Assembly (NCBI GenBank): GCA_964567435.1
Contig: CAZMMQ010000013.1
Location: forward strand, 7,202 to 71,201
Direction of reading: 5' to 3'
Length of the DNA stretch: 64,000 nt
From: RFSX01 sp964567435
Lineage (GTDB): Bacteria; Bacteroidota; Bacteroidia; Chitinophagales; Saprospiraceae
Below are positions 19,022-28,349 of the stretch, in pieces. The notes under the pieces are model-generated. The model made no database searches, had not been told where the DNA came from, and saw only the letters and a list, made by a program, of their open reading frames with translations. The position numbers were made by a program, and so were the translations under genes. Within the stretch, counting starts at the first letter, position 1; each line of letters starts with the position of its first letter.

Positions 19022-20242
19022 TTATTCTGAAACAATAGCTGATTTTATAATTGTAGAATCCCCTTGTACTGCAGTCCATGCAAAGATGAGTTCTCCATCT
19101 TTAGTCTTAATCATTTGAGGGAAACCACTGGATCGAGAAGCATCTGAATCAGTCAGTATTTGCACATCTCCTTTTGTCTTATCCGACATCACTGACCTGT
19201 AATATAGTCTCGCTTTTTTTTCACCTTGGCCCAACCAGCTCACGATGGCTTGCTCCTTAGAGACCAGCACCAAATCCACGCGACCTAAAGGATTATTATC
19301 GTCTATAATTACGGGTAAATCAAAATTGAGTCCACTGTCTGAAGAGAATGCTAATTTGACTTGCGGTTCATTTTCGGTAGCTGTGTACCAAGCCACACAG
19401 ACCATACTATCCATCGCCTTTATTACTGGACCATTGACAGGACAACCAGCTATAATCCAATTATCATTATACACCGTTTTGGGCTCAGACCACTCGCCCT
19501 TAATGTGGCTAACTACACTGATGTCTCGAACCTCTTTTTCAGATCGATCTCTGTAGGCAACGACAAGCCCTTTATCTGTTCTAGCCACACTGGTCTGGCA
19601 ACAATCACATACCCTAGAATCCAATTCGTATTCATCAGTGATCAGGCCCTTTTTGTCAAAACTAGCACAGCGCAAGGTCATAGATCCTTTATGATTATGA
19701 CCTTCATCACGATCTTCCTCATGTTTTGTATTTCGTCCATCCAACCAAGTAGCAAAAATTTTCTTGTCTATTGGCACAAGACTTACAAAGCCGTGCTCGG
19801 CTTCAATTCCATCTTGGTGTATGACATACGAAGGGCTCCATGACTCTCCTCCATCTCCGGACTGCGAGATACGAACGTCATAATCATAGGTGCCATCTGC
19901 ACTCTTCTGCAACCAGTGTGCTGCTAGATTATTTTCGTCATCAGCGAATGACACTAAAGAAGGAAAGTCGGCCCAATTAACAAACCAATCGTTGCCTCTG
20001 GCTATTTCTTTGGGTGCTGACCAGGATTGATTTTCGAGCTTGGAAAAGAGGAATACATCAGTGCTATCGTCCTCATATTCTATCCAACTTAAATATACTT
20101 CATTGTTGGTGCTGCAATGTAGATTAGGTTCTCCCCCATAGATACATGGCGTATCTACAAAATGAATACTAGGTACAAATGGCTCAACTGTATTGCATGC
20201 AGTAGCTAGGATACTAAAAAAGATAAGCAAGGAAAATCTCAT
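19022..20242 (-). CDS. Sialidase-like (BNR-type) lipoprotein
   Basis: 406 residues from ATG 20242. The N-terminus is a lipoprotein signal (MRFSLLIFFSILATAC), with the modified Cys at residue 16. The body has repeated Asp-box-like units (SQSGDGGESWSPSY, SSDSGLNFDLP) and beta-propeller spacing, as in exo-alpha-sialidase/BNR proteins. I do not see the full catalytic Arg triad of true sialidases, so enzymatic activity is not assured. The segment CDCCQTSVARTDKG carries three close Cys. Expected location is the periplasm or outer-membrane surface. It is convergent with the DinB-like gene, with 45 bases between them. Confidence 0.78.
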   Translation of the reverse strand: MRFSLLIFFSILATACNTVEPFVPSIHFVDTPCIYGGEPNLHCSTNNEVYLSWIEYEDDSTDVFLFSKLENQSWSAPKEIARGNDWFVNWADFPSLVSFADDENNLAAHWLQKSADGTYDYDVRISQSGDGGESWSPSYVIHQDGIEAEHGFVSLVPIDKKIFATWLDGRNTKHEEDRDEGHNHKGSMTLRCASFDKKGLITDEYELDSRVCDCCQTSVARTDKGLVVAYRDRSEKEVRDISVVSHIKGEWSEPKTVYNDNWIIAGCPVNGPVIKAMDSMVCVAWYTATENEPQVKLAFSSDSGLNFDLPVIIDDNNPLGRVDLVLVSKEQAIVSWLGQGEKKARLYYRSVMSDKTKGDVQILTDSDASRSSGFPQMIKTKDGELIFAWTAVQGDSTIIKSAIVSE

Positions 20243-20316
20243 ATGCGGTAAAAGTATAGAATTTACTTAGTGACCATATTCCAATATCATATCATTCTCA
20301 AAGAAAAGTCTTCAAA

Positions 20317-20460
20317 ATGAAAAATACTTTATTATTAATCGCTGTCGGATTACATTATGATTACAATTTCACAGATAACTTTTATTTGGGTGGCAAACTA
20401 GAATTTGCCTCTGTCAGATTTAATTTTGGTGCTGGGGTACATGCTGGATTTAGATTCTAA
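20317..20460 (+). pseudogene. Remnant of an outer-membrane beta-barrel gene (47 codons)
   Basis: ATG 20317 to TAA 20460 reads MKNTLLLIAV directly followed by GLHYDYNFTDNFYLGG and a closing strand ending VHAGFRF. The first ten residues look like the beginning of a signal peptide, the rest like the last two to three strands of an outer-membrane barrel. There is no cleavage site and no barrel body, so the simplest reading is an internal deletion joining the two ends of a formerly longer gene. A real 47-residue protein cannot be excluded. Confidence 0.5.
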
Positions 20461-20556
20461 TCTTGAAAACTGTCGTGATTAACACTTCATAGAATTTAAG
20501 ATAGGTTCTGAGTAGGTGGTTCTTCGTTGTCTTTCATCTTAAAAGAAAATCAGGAC

Positions 20557-21957
20557 ATGAAGAACAAACTTTCCCTTATCCTACCTTTGCTTGGAATATT
20601 GCTTCTCTTTAACCATACAACCTTTGAACCAATAGGAATATCGATGATGGCTGGTGGGGATCGACCTGACCTGCCTTCGGTCCTTGATGACTACAGCTTA
20701 CCTGAACTGCCTGATCACTACTCTTTCAGTAGAGACTCTATCAATGTAGCTTATCATGCTCACATAATTAATGATCATAGAGATTCCTTGGATTTTATTA
20801 ATAATCAAAAAGCGACTTTGGGTAGAGTTTTGTTCTATGACAATATCTTATCTACAAATCAAGATATTGCTTGTGCTAGTTGCCATGATCAGAAGAAGTC
20901 ATTTACAGATGGTGAGAAATTAAGTGAAGGTCTGGCAGGCCTGACAAAGAGGAATTCACTTCATCTAAATGATATCGCCTGGGATACTCATTTTAATTAT
21001 TCATGGGATGGAAGCCAAGGCACACTGCATGAAATGATATCATTACCCCTTAATGATGACAACGAAATAGGTATAGACATGGAGGTCGTCATTGACAGAA
21101 TGTGGAATACTAATTTTTACCCTGCGTTATTCCAAGGAGCCTACCAGCATCCAATTGCGACAGAAGAAAAAATCATAGATGCACTCGTACATTTTATAGC
21201 GTCAATGCACACATTCAATTCGTGGTTGGATCAGCAAGCCCCAGTCGGATTTGAAGACTTTACAGTAATAGAATTATTTGGAAAAGATATCTTCTCTCAA
21301 AAATGTGCTACCTGTCATTCTCAGGGCCGAGGAGACTACATTATTGATAGGAGCAATCAAAATGGACTTGATCTGGACGTAGATGACATTGGTGCAGGTG
21401 CTTGGGATACAACTAAGACCTACTTATTCAGAATGCCATCACTTAAAAATATTGCACTTACAGCACCATATATGCATGATGGAAGATTTGCCAACTTGGA
21501 TGAAGTATTAGAACACTACTCTGAAGGAATAAGAGAACCACTGAATGAAGTACAGGGTTGGTGGAACGTCCTTCCAGTAGGAGGATTTAACTTTAGTCAA
21601 CATGAAAAAATTGCATTGAAGGCCTTTCTTGAGACCTTGACCGATACCTCATTTATTGAAAATCCAAAATGGTCTGACCCATTCTGCAGAACAACAAATA
21701 CCAATGACATAGAAAATGACTTGAATATTACTTTTGCACCAAATCCATTATCTGATTATTCAGTTATTAATTTTGACAATCCATCTAATCTAAACGTCTA
21801 CATATCCACTTATAATCAGTCTGGTCAATTGCTGTACAAAGATACTGTTACAGGAAGTTCTTTTACTTTAAATAAAAGAGGATTAATGTCAGGCATTTAT
21901 TTTGTTCATATAAGTGTAGGTAATAAAACCTCCATTAAAAAATTGGCTGTGGAGTAA
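20557..21957 (+). CDS. Di-haem cytochrome c peroxidase (MauG-like) with T9SS sorting domain
   Basis: 466 residues from ATG 20557; a TTG at 20527 would add ten residues ahead of the signal peptide (MKNKLSLILPLLGILLLF). Two haem c attachment motifs are present: CASCH at residues 106-110 and CATCH at 250-254, with the GRVLFYDNILS, DGSQGTLHEMI and FRMPSLKNIALTAPYMHDGRFA motifs typical of bacterial cytochrome c peroxidases. The last 80 or so residues, from FAPNPLSDYSVI to LMSGIYFVHI, form a T9SS type A sorting domain. The enzyme family reduces hydrogen peroxide or oxidises organic substrates with c-type haems. The sorting domain implies export beyond the periplasm, so haem attachment would have to precede T9SS transit. 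It stands alone on the plus strand. Confidence 0.88.
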   Translation: MKNKLSLILPLLGILLLFNHTTFEPIGISMMAGGDRPDLPSVLDDYSLPELPDHYSFSRDSINVAYHAHIINDHRDSLDFINNQKATLGRVLFYDNILSTNQDIACASCHDQKKSFTDGEKLSEGLAGLTKRNSLHLNDIAWDTHFNYSWDGSQGTLHEMISLPLNDDNEIGIDMEVVIDRMWNTNFYPALFQGAYQHPIATEEKIIDALVHFIASMHTFNSWLDQQAPVGFEDFTVIELFGKDIFSQKCATCHSQGRGDYIIDRSNQNGLDLDVDDIGAGAWDTTKTYLFRMPSLKNIALTAPYMHDGRFANLDEVLEHYSEGIREPLNEVQGWWNVLPVGGFNFSQHEKIALKAFLETLTDTSFIENPKWSDPFCRTTNTNDIENDLNITFAPNPLSDYSVINFDNPSNLNVYISTYNQSGQLLYKDTVTGSSFTLNKRGLMSGIYFVHISVGNKTSIKKLAVE

Positions 21958-21999
21958 AAGAATGCACATTTTTACGTAAACATATGCGTCATCTACTTA

Positions 22000-22200
22000 A
22001 AGGAAGGTCCTAGCACTAAAGATTGGTTCAAAATCATTTGGAAATGTTTCAAAACTAAAAGCATTGTCTGTAGAGAAGTAGGTAGTGGCATTTTCTGCAT
22101 AGCCTGAACCCAAGATATGTAGGTTATCAGCATTGATAACTAATGGGTATTCCAGCTATTTCATTTGGGCATGATTGCCACGTAGATCCTTGGTCTGTAG
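22000..22200 (-). pseudogene. Decayed fragment of a paralogue of the BNR/DUF7619 gene
   Basis: About 190 bases (22011-22200) align base by base with 25132-25320 inside the neighbouring BNR gene, with roughly four in five positions the same by eye. On the minus strand the fragment translates to STDQGSTWQSCPNEIAGIP, then shifts frame by one base and resumes as NADNLHILGSGY and ends SFETFPNDFEPIFSA. Many differences are protein-conservative, which suggests it came from a diverged paralogue and not from a recent copy of the neighbour. It has no start or stop and abuts the first 161-bp repeat at 22202. Confidence 0.8.
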
Positions 22201-22201
22201 A

Positions 22202-22362
22202 CCTATCTCAACCTTTACCTACTAAGCTTTCGAACCTACGGAGCTTTGGAAACAACAACTAATTGTCACAAATAGTCCCATAGGGACGACACCTCTGTAA
22301 TAAAACATCCATGGCGAAAATCCAAGCGCCGTAGGTGCGACACAAAGAAAAACTTAAACCTC
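22202..22362. repeat. 161-bp direct repeat, copy 1 (hairpin-rich)
   Basis: Starts CCTATCTCAACC and ends CTTAAACCTC. The last 102 bases (22261-22362) are identical to the second copy at 22480-22581; the first 59 are diverged. It contains short palindromes with 5-bp stems and 3-base loops: GTCCC-ATA-GGGAC near 22275 and GCGCC-GTA-GGTGC near 22326 (one G-T pair). This is the form of REP-like intergenic palindromes. It follows directly after the paralogue fragment. No coding frame is evident. Confidence 0.85.
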
Positions 22363-22420
22363 ACTAGGAATTCATGATATGATATAACTAAAGAAGATGT
22401 CGCTCTGACGGAGCTACTAG

Positions 22421-22581
22421 CCTATCTCAACCTTAACTTACTAAGTTGTCGCTCCTACGGAGCTTTGAAAATAACAATCAATTGTCACAAATAGTCCCAT
22501 AGGGACGACACCTCTGTAATAAAACATCCATGGCGAAAATCCAAGCGCCGTAGGTGCGACACAAAGAAAAACTTAAACCTC
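22421..22581. repeat. 161-bp direct repeat, copy 2 (hairpin-rich)
   Basis: Same length and ends as copy 1, 58 bases downstream. This copy has the complete first palindrome GCTCC-TAC-GGAGC (about 22451-22463), degenerate in copy 1 (GAACC-TAC-GGAGC), plus GTCCC-ATA-GGGAC and GCGCC-GTA-GGTGC. A further related hairpin, GCTCT-GAC-GGAGC, lies in the spacer near 22402-22414. The 102 identical bases next to 59 diverged ones suggest partial homogenisation or a fairly recent duplication. The gap from 21958 to 22645 holds nothing else I can identify besides these repeats and the paralogue fragment. Confidence 0.85.
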
Positions 22582-22645
22582 TCAAGCCTTATTCTCTACC
22601 AAAGTTGACTAGCTTTACTTGACATCCATAATTGCTTCAAATAGA

Positions 22646-25600
22646 TTAACGGTGCACCACTATACGTCGACTAATACTACGACCATCTGCTAAAGTCAGA
22701 CGAAGCAAATAGATTCCGGAAGTCATCTCATCTAGAACTATACTAAAGGAATCGTTCCCATTACCTTGTTTTAAAGTACGACCCGTCAAATCTATCATGT
22801 TATACGATGCCAGTTCGCCTGAACCCATGTACTTTACATATAGCAAATCAGAGGCGGGTACAGGATATACTTCCATTTGGCTACTTACAATGTCGTTTGT
22901 AGAGGTCAAGCAAATTGGGTCACTTACTTCTCGAACTGTAAGGTTAAGAGTCCTTATTGAATCACAGCCCAATTCTGTCTGCAATAAGTCTTCATAAGTG
23001 CCTGCCTCTGTATATCCCTCATATGCTTCACCCGCGCAGATAGTCGCCTCGACGATGCTGCTAGTGTGACGACACAAATAAGATGATGCAACTGTATTAG
23101 TGATAATGGGTTCATTAAAGTCGAAGAAGATGGCCGCTGTATTTTCGACTATATCACCTGGTTCAGGCCGTTCATTATTAAGTACAGCTTTCATTCTTAT
23201 AAATCCATGAGATGCTTCTTCATTGACAGTAGAATCTGGAAGCATAATATTATCAAATACGACCACTAAGGTCCTATTTTTATCTAAAGTCCATACATAG
23301 TCATGAGAACCTGCCACAGGTCGAAAACTAGAAATATTAAAATCCTCACTTAGTTGATCCTCTATCCTAACAGTAAATGCCGTGTCTGTGCCTGTATTTT
23401 GAAAGCGAATAAGATATTCGATCTCCGAGTCTACGCCTATAACATCACTGTCCGCTATCCCATCGATGTAGATACTTTTGTCATTAGGGTCATAAGAGCC
23501 TTGGTTCGCTCGGCACTCAAAAGTCTCCTTTTCGCCCAAGGTATTGCTGCATTCGTTACCAGACACAACACTGCCCGTGAGGTAGTGAGTCTGCCCTAAT
23601 TCCGCAGCGCAAGAAAGCGTAAAGTTAAGACTTCCGAACAGCGACTCGCGAGGACCAATTGCACCTACCTCAAACACATATGTGGAGCCAGACTGAGAGA
23701 CCAGCGGAAAAGAACAGGATTCGTACTCAAAAAATTCATCAAGCTCTAATGTGAGCAGACCATCTGCAGAGGATACTGAGCCATCATTAAAAATACTAAG
23801 GTGATACGTATTGGGAAAACATCTCCGCAAAAACGGGGTCGTACCAGATATGCCCAAATCTGCACATTCATCAATAACTTGAACACCAACATAGATAGTA
23901 TCTATATCTCCAATGTCTACTTGTACTACACTTTCAAAATCACAGATTTCATAGAGGTCTGATCGTGCCCCAATGTTCACTTCTATTACATCTTGAAAAG
24001 AAATAATTTTAGCTTCACCTTGTCTATTTGTATTTACCAATCTATCTCCAACCTGGACAGGCAATCCAGACATTAAAGTCTCATTGTCTTGGAAGCTACA
24101 ATCATTATTGTCATCAAGGTAAGTGACCACATTTAGTGTACTGAAACCATCTACCACCTTAGTAGTGGATTTGAGTATCGGCGTACCCAAAGTAGCCAGA
24201 TACAGATAGCCGTCCCAACTTATATCTATATCCGTTAATTGTCGCAAATCTGGATGATTAGTTGTAATATCTTGCCAGGTATCACCTTCATCAGGACTAA
24301 TAAATAAGGACTTATCTGTCAAAAAGTATATATTCTCGGCTTGGTCAACATGCAGTTGACTAAATAAAATGTCATTAACCATGGGCAAATCTTTCAATAC
24401 CCTAGAATTATTTGATTCATCATAAATCATAAACTCAGGCACACTATTAAAAGACTGTAATAACATATATACCTTAGCCTTGCTATAAGAAGCGACCATC
24501 CAGTTAATAAAAGTTGTGGGATTCAATGGAGCGATGACATCTCTGATCTCACCATCAAAATCTATTCTTACTGCATTACCATTAAAGTCCACAACATACA
24601 CACTTTCAGATGCTGAGATTATAGATAAATCAAGTGGATTGACAAACACATTTGGGGGATTAAAAGGAATTGACTCCCAAGTCTCTCCATTGTCTGCTGA
24701 TTTCCATATTTCACCAAAATCTAGGAAGTAGATACCTTGTGCATTGATCTGAATTTCATTTTCTACTCTTACAAAGCCGTTTTCAAACTCCATCCAAGTT
24801 TCTCCTCCATCTGTAGACCTGCATCCTTCATCTGAGAAAAGACTTCCATCTGGCAATGAAAAAACACGTGAAAAGAATCTACAACTACTGCTATTACCAT
24901 CCAACTCAAAATTTTTCCATTGGCCCTCTGTTGTTTTTATCCAATCATTACAAATTTCAGTCAATACCAAATCTTTACTAGCAGCTTCCACTAAGAATGC
25001 ATTTGGTGAACCATTCATGAGTTGATTTGATTTATCCACCCAGTTGTCCTTGCCGTTTTCAGAAATTCTCAACTCGTTAGGGCACAGATCTTGAGCTAAA
25101 GCGACACCATCTGTACCAAAGGTGAAGGGTTTAGCACTAAAGATTGGTTCAAAATCTTTTGAAAATGTTTCAAAACTTATAGCACCGTCCGTAGAGACGT
25201 AGGTACTGGCATGTCCTGAATAGCCTGTACCCAAGATATGTAGGTTGTCAGCATTGGTTACTGTGGGTATGCCGCCTATTCCATTTGGGTATGCTTGCCA
25301 AGTTGACCCTTGGTCTGTAGAAAAGACAGAAGTCGAATATAGATTTCCAGCTGCATCTATCACGACTTGACTGGAGGTGGAGAAAGAAGAGCCGGATGCA
25401 ACATTTTCTTCTACCTGTGTCAAACCCACATTGAATCTGATAAGACCTCTAGAGGAATAAGAGTAATGAATATCGTTTGGTCCTTTGATTAAGATAGTAT
25501 TGAAACTACCATCTTCTATTTCTACTGTTCTAATCAGGTCACCTGAGGCAGTATATCTCTGGATATTATTAATGTTTGCAACGATAATCTGATTGTTATC

Positions 25601-25996
25601 AAGAAAGAAAAAATCTTCAGGAGAAAAGAATAAATCTGGCTCGAAAAATGGCTCTAAGCTTTGACTACTTTCATCGATTTCATATATGAGGTCATCCAAT
25701 ATGATAAATAGACTACCCTCGTTATTCTCCGTAATCTTAGGTCTAAAGCTGAATTGCACATCTCGGAGAGCATCATCTTGAACCAATAAGTTCCAAGAAT
25801 TACCTAAGTCGTCGGATGTAAATAATGCCGCTCCATATTCATGGTGGCCTATTAATCGTTCATTCTCAGTCATGTATATTACACTGAGCTGCTCCAAGTC
25901 ATGAACTGGGAGCTCTTCCCATTCTATTTGTGCATGAATATTAGTACTCAGGAATAATAGGCACAGCAAGACGAAGATGTTCTTAATTGGTGTCAT
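22646..25996 (-). CDS. BNR-repeat / DUF7619 protein with T9SS sorting domain
   Basis: 1116 residues from ATG 25996. Signal peptide (to NIHAQ, about residue 23), then about 600 residues of beta-propeller-like sequence with Asp-box units (TSDDLGNSWNLL, STDQGSTWQAYP, SADNGETWESIP, SPDEGDTWQDI). A middle region carries a collagen-binding-B-like or SdrD-like strand set, followed by the DUF7619 domain (PNDKSIYIDGIADSD ... YLIRFQNTGTDTA ... AAIFFDFNEPIITNT). The end is a T9SS type A sorting domain (VYPVPASDLLYVKY ... SGIYLLRL). Likely a large secreted or surface-attached protein; no enzymatic residues can be assigned. A decayed piece of a paralogue lies 450 bases downstream. Confidence 0.87.
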   Translation of the reverse strand: MTPIKNIFVLLCLLFLSTNIHAQIEWEELPVHDLEQLSVIYMTENERLIGHHEYGAALFTSDDLGNSWNLLVQDDALRDVQFSFRPKITENNEGSLFIILDDLIYEIDESSQSLEPFFEPDLFFSPEDFFFLDNNQIIVANINNIQRYTASGDLIRTVEIEDGSFNTILIKGPNDIHYSYSSRGLIRFNVGLTQVEENVASGSSFSTSSQVVIDAAGNLYSTSVFSTDQGSTWQAYPNGIGGIPTVTNADNLHILGTGYSGHASTYVSTDGAISFETFSKDFEPIFSAKPFTFGTDGVALAQDLCPNELRISENGKDNWVDKSNQLMNGSPNAFLVEAASKDLVLTEICNDWIKTTEGQWKNFELDGNSSSCRFFSRVFSLPDGSLFSDEGCRSTDGGETWMEFENGFVRVENEIQINAQGIYFLDFGEIWKSADNGETWESIPFNPPNVFVNPLDLSIISASESVYVVDFNGNAVRIDFDGEIRDVIAPLNPTTFINWMVASYSKAKVYMLLQSFNSVPEFMIYDESNNSRVLKDLPMVNDILFSQLHVDQAENIYFLTDKSLFISPDEGDTWQDITTNHPDLRQLTDIDISWDGYLYLATLGTPILKSTTKVVDGFSTLNVVTYLDDNNDCSFQDNETLMSGLPVQVGDRLVNTNRQGEAKIISFQDVIEVNIGARSDLYEICDFESVVQVDIGDIDTIYVGVQVIDECADLGISGTTPFLRRCFPNTYHLSIFNDGSVSSADGLLTLELDEFFEYESCSFPLVSQSGSTYVFEVGAIGPRESLFGSLNFTLSCAAELGQTHYLTGSVVSGNECSNTLGEKETFECRANQGSYDPNDKSIYIDGIADSDVIGVDSEIEYLIRFQNTGTDTAFTVRIEDQLSEDFNISSFRPVAGSHDYVWTLDKNRTLVVVFDNIMLPDSTVNEEASHGFIRMKAVLNNERPEPGDIVENTAAIFFDFNEPIITNTVASSYLCRHTSSIVEATICAGEAYEGYTEAGTYEDLLQTELGCDSIRTLNLTVREVSDPICLTSTNDIVSSQMEVYPVPASDLLYVKYMGSGELASYNMIDLTGRTLKQGNGNDSFSIVLDEMTSGIYLLRLTLADGRSISRRIVVHR

Positions 25997-26178
25997 AATA
26001 GATTGTTGGTCAGTCCGTAATATTTCTTAATGTCCTCTGTCGAGAATAGGTTACTGACCTTTTGTAAAGAAATTAGGTAATGTCTATTAATCCTAGTTAT
26101 TATTTATATCGCAGATATCAGCATTAATCTAGAAATTTGGCCAACCTTTGCACGCAACTAAAGCACAGGTACAGCAAT

Positions 26179-27507
26179 ATGATTACATTCTCAGATCTGC
26201 ATCTCACCAAATTTCTTTGGCAAGCACTGGATGACCTTGGCATCGTACATCCTACTACTATACAACATAAGACCTTCTCTCCAATCATGTCTGGTAAGGA
26301 TATAGTAGGCATCGCACAGACAGGGACAGGAAAGACCTATGCTTACTTACTACCTACATTGAAGATGTGGAAATTTACCAAGTCTCCACATGCCCAGATT
26401 TTGGTGATTGTACCTACTCGCGAATTAGTAGCTCAGGTTGTAGAAGAGGTAGAGAAACTAGCCAAATACATGAATGTCTCTGTGGCAGGTGTATATGGAG
26501 GAACTAATATCAGGATGCAAAAAGCTGAGATAAGTCTGGGTGTAGATTTGGTTGTAGGGACACCAGGTAGACTAGTAGATCTTATGTTAGATGGTGTGCT
26601 CAAAACTAAGCATATCAAAAAATTAATCATAGATGAAGTAGATGAGATGTTGCATCTGGGTTTTAGGACACAACTAAGGACCATACTTGACTTCTTACCA
26701 GAGCGCCGTCAGACATTGATGTTTTCTGCTACTATGCCCCAAGAAGTAGAAGCCATTGTCGATCTCTTTACAGACTACTATACCAAAATAGAAGCTGCGC
26801 CATCAGGCACTCCTCTGGATAATATAGAGCAGCTTCTCTATAGCGCCTCTAACTTCAATACCAAGGCCAACCTATTAGAGCACCTGATCGCTTCAGATCC
26901 ATCTATGAGTAAGGTACTTGTATTCGTTAGTATAAAGAAAATGGCAGATGCCTTATACGAGAGACTTCTGCCGGCAATGGAAGATAATGTCGGTGTCATC
27001 CATTCTTCTAAATCACAAAACAACAGATTCAATACGGTCAACCAATTCCAAGATGGAGAGATGAGAGTAGTCATCGCGACCGACATTATCGCAAGAGGAC
27101 TAGATATCTCTGAGGTGACTCATGTCATTAATTTTGATCTGCCAGAAGCTGCAGAACAGTATATACATCGTATAGGACGTACAGGTAGAGCGGAAAAAAA
27201 AGGGATTGCCATCTCTTTTGTCTCCGAATTAGAAGAAGCACGACGAGAAGCCATAGAATCCCTGATGGATATGACTATACCTGAGAGCTTCATTCCTGAA
27301 GGAGTACAGATTTCTGAAGAACTTATCGACCTAGAAAAACCCGTAGAATTTGTACCATTCAATAATCATAAGATGCGTCAGCACAAACCGACAGGTGATG
27401 CCTTCCATGAGAAAAAGGACAAAAACAAAAAGACCAACATTCGTGTCAACTACGAAGACCAGATGAAAAAGAAATATAAGAAGCAATACAGAAAGAATAG
27501 GAAATAA
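26179..27507 (+). CDS. DEAD/DEAH-box RNA helicase
   Basis: 442 residues from ATG 26179; the upstream TTG at 26137 would add 14 atypical residues. Motifs: Q motif FSDLHLTKFLWQAL with the invariant Gln in PTTIQ, Walker A AQTGTGKT (46-53), Ib TPGR, motif II in the variant DEVD, III SATMP, IV to VI including ARGLDI and HRIGRTGRAEK. The last 70 or so residues are Lys/Arg-rich (KKDKNKKTN ... KKQYRKNRK), probably RNA-contacting. Family members remodel RNA or RNPs in ribosome assembly or mRNA decay. DEVD in place of DEAD is a tolerated variant. It is convergent with the following minus-strand gene. Confidence 0.94.
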   Translation: MITFSDLHLTKFLWQALDDLGIVHPTTIQHKTFSPIMSGKDIVGIAQTGTGKTYAYLLPTLKMWKFTKSPHAQILVIVPTRELVAQVVEEVEKLAKYMNVSVAGVYGGTNIRMQKAEISLGVDLVVGTPGRLVDLMLDGVLKTKHIKKLIIDEVDEMLHLGFRTQLRTILDFLPERRQTLMFSATMPQEVEAIVDLFTDYYTKIEAAPSGTPLDNIEQLLYSASNFNTKANLLEHLIASDPSMSKVLVFVSIKKMADALYERLLPAMEDNVGVIHSSKSQNNRFNTVNQFQDGEMRVVIATDIIARGLDISEVTHVINFDLPEAAEQYIHRIGRTGRAEKKGIAISFVSELEEARREAIESLMDMTIPESFIPEGVQISEELIDLEKPVEFVPFNNHKMRQHKPTGDAFHEKKDKNKKTNIRVNYEDQMKKKYKKQYRKNRK

Positions 27508-27530
27508 TTAAATGATGTTTAATTATTTCC
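27500..27530. terminator. 13-bp perfect inverted repeat between convergent genes
   Basis: GGAAATAATTAAA and its exact complement TTTAATTATTTCC flank a 5-base loop (TGATG). It overlaps the helicase stop codon and lies 8 bases before the end of the minus-strand gene. The stem is AT-rich and has A/T on both sides, so it could end transcription in both directions. Confidence 0.55.
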
Positions 27531-27537
27531 GATTCCT

Positions 27538-28050
27538 TTAAATGCTAATCCCAAAACTAAGACCCAAAAGGGGGAAATGAGTAGTTCTCATATCAAAGTT
27601 GTTGAATGTCTCTTTAATTGGCCAGTGTGCAAATACCCTTAAATTTACCCGCTTTGTTATCAATGGCTGTAGCCTGTATCCTATTATAGGATAGATATTA
27701 TGATTGCTATAGCCTATAGTAACAGTCCCGCCAAGTCCTACTTCCAAAAAATGTCTACCTGTACCAATATTAGCCGTTAAGTGAAGTGGTATAGTCCTAT
27801 AATCTACTAAGTCCTTACAGAACACAAAGCACAAATCAACATAATATCCATACCCCACTTTAGCACTTAGCATGACATTGGACTTTACAACAAACAATCG
27901 CTCATAATTAATCGCAAACAAAGCGCCATCCCCCAATAAGTTAAGATTGATGTTATTTAATGGTCTGGTATTACTTTGCTTTGGTTCTACTTGAGCATGA
28001 TTTGCTATACTGAAAGCGATCAGAAATACAAATGTGACTAACTGTTTCAT
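27538..28050 (-). CDS. Small outer-membrane beta-barrel protein
   Basis: 170 residues from ATG 28050. A signal peptide (to IANHAQ, about residue 20) is followed by alternating strands: NLLGDGALFAINYERLF, KVGYGYY, then the last strands ending LLGLSFGISI. The opening NLNLLGDGALFAINYERL is the usual first strand of small Bacteroidota barrel proteins (about 170-200 residues). A Cys pair (CFVFC) sits in a predicted loop. No enzyme motifs. It stands alone between convergent and divergent neighbours; function unknown. Confidence 0.72.
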   Translation of the reverse strand: MKQLVTFVFLIAFSIANHAQVEPKQSNTRPLNNINLNLLGDGALFAINYERLFVVKSNVMLSAKVGYGYYVDLCFVFCKDLVDYRTIPLHLTANIGTGRHFLEVGLGGTVTIGYSNHNIYPIIGYRLQPLITKRVNLRVFAHWPIKETFNNFDMRTTHFPLLGLSFGISI

Positions 28051-28349
28051 AATAATTTTTGTTTGATAGCAAATCTATCATGGAGAATAACAGAAATTAT
28101 ATGTAATTGGTAAACTTGATAAGCACTTGTTTACGGATTGTAAACAAACTTGTCCATCATCAAATGTGGTGTCTATGATTTATAAGAAATCAGTTGGTTG
28201 TTTGTATTGACTTAGAATAATTAAACAATGTATAGTCAGTGCTCCTGCTTTGAAGACCAGCAATCTTACAACTCCCATCGTTCCATAATAGAGATTTGCC
28301 TTTAAATAGCTATCTCCATTTAACAAAACAGAACAAAAATCATCTTCTC
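28051..28349. other. 299-bp divergent intergenic region
   Basis: It lies between the starts of the small barrel gene (minus) and the T9SS gene (plus) and must hold both promoters. Only very short open frames occur. I could not assign a promoter or an operator with confidence. Confidence 0.3.

Noticed and set aside
22202..22581. Possible CRISPR array
   Set aside because: Only two units, 161 bases each, with no short uniform repeats and spacers and no cas genes nearby.
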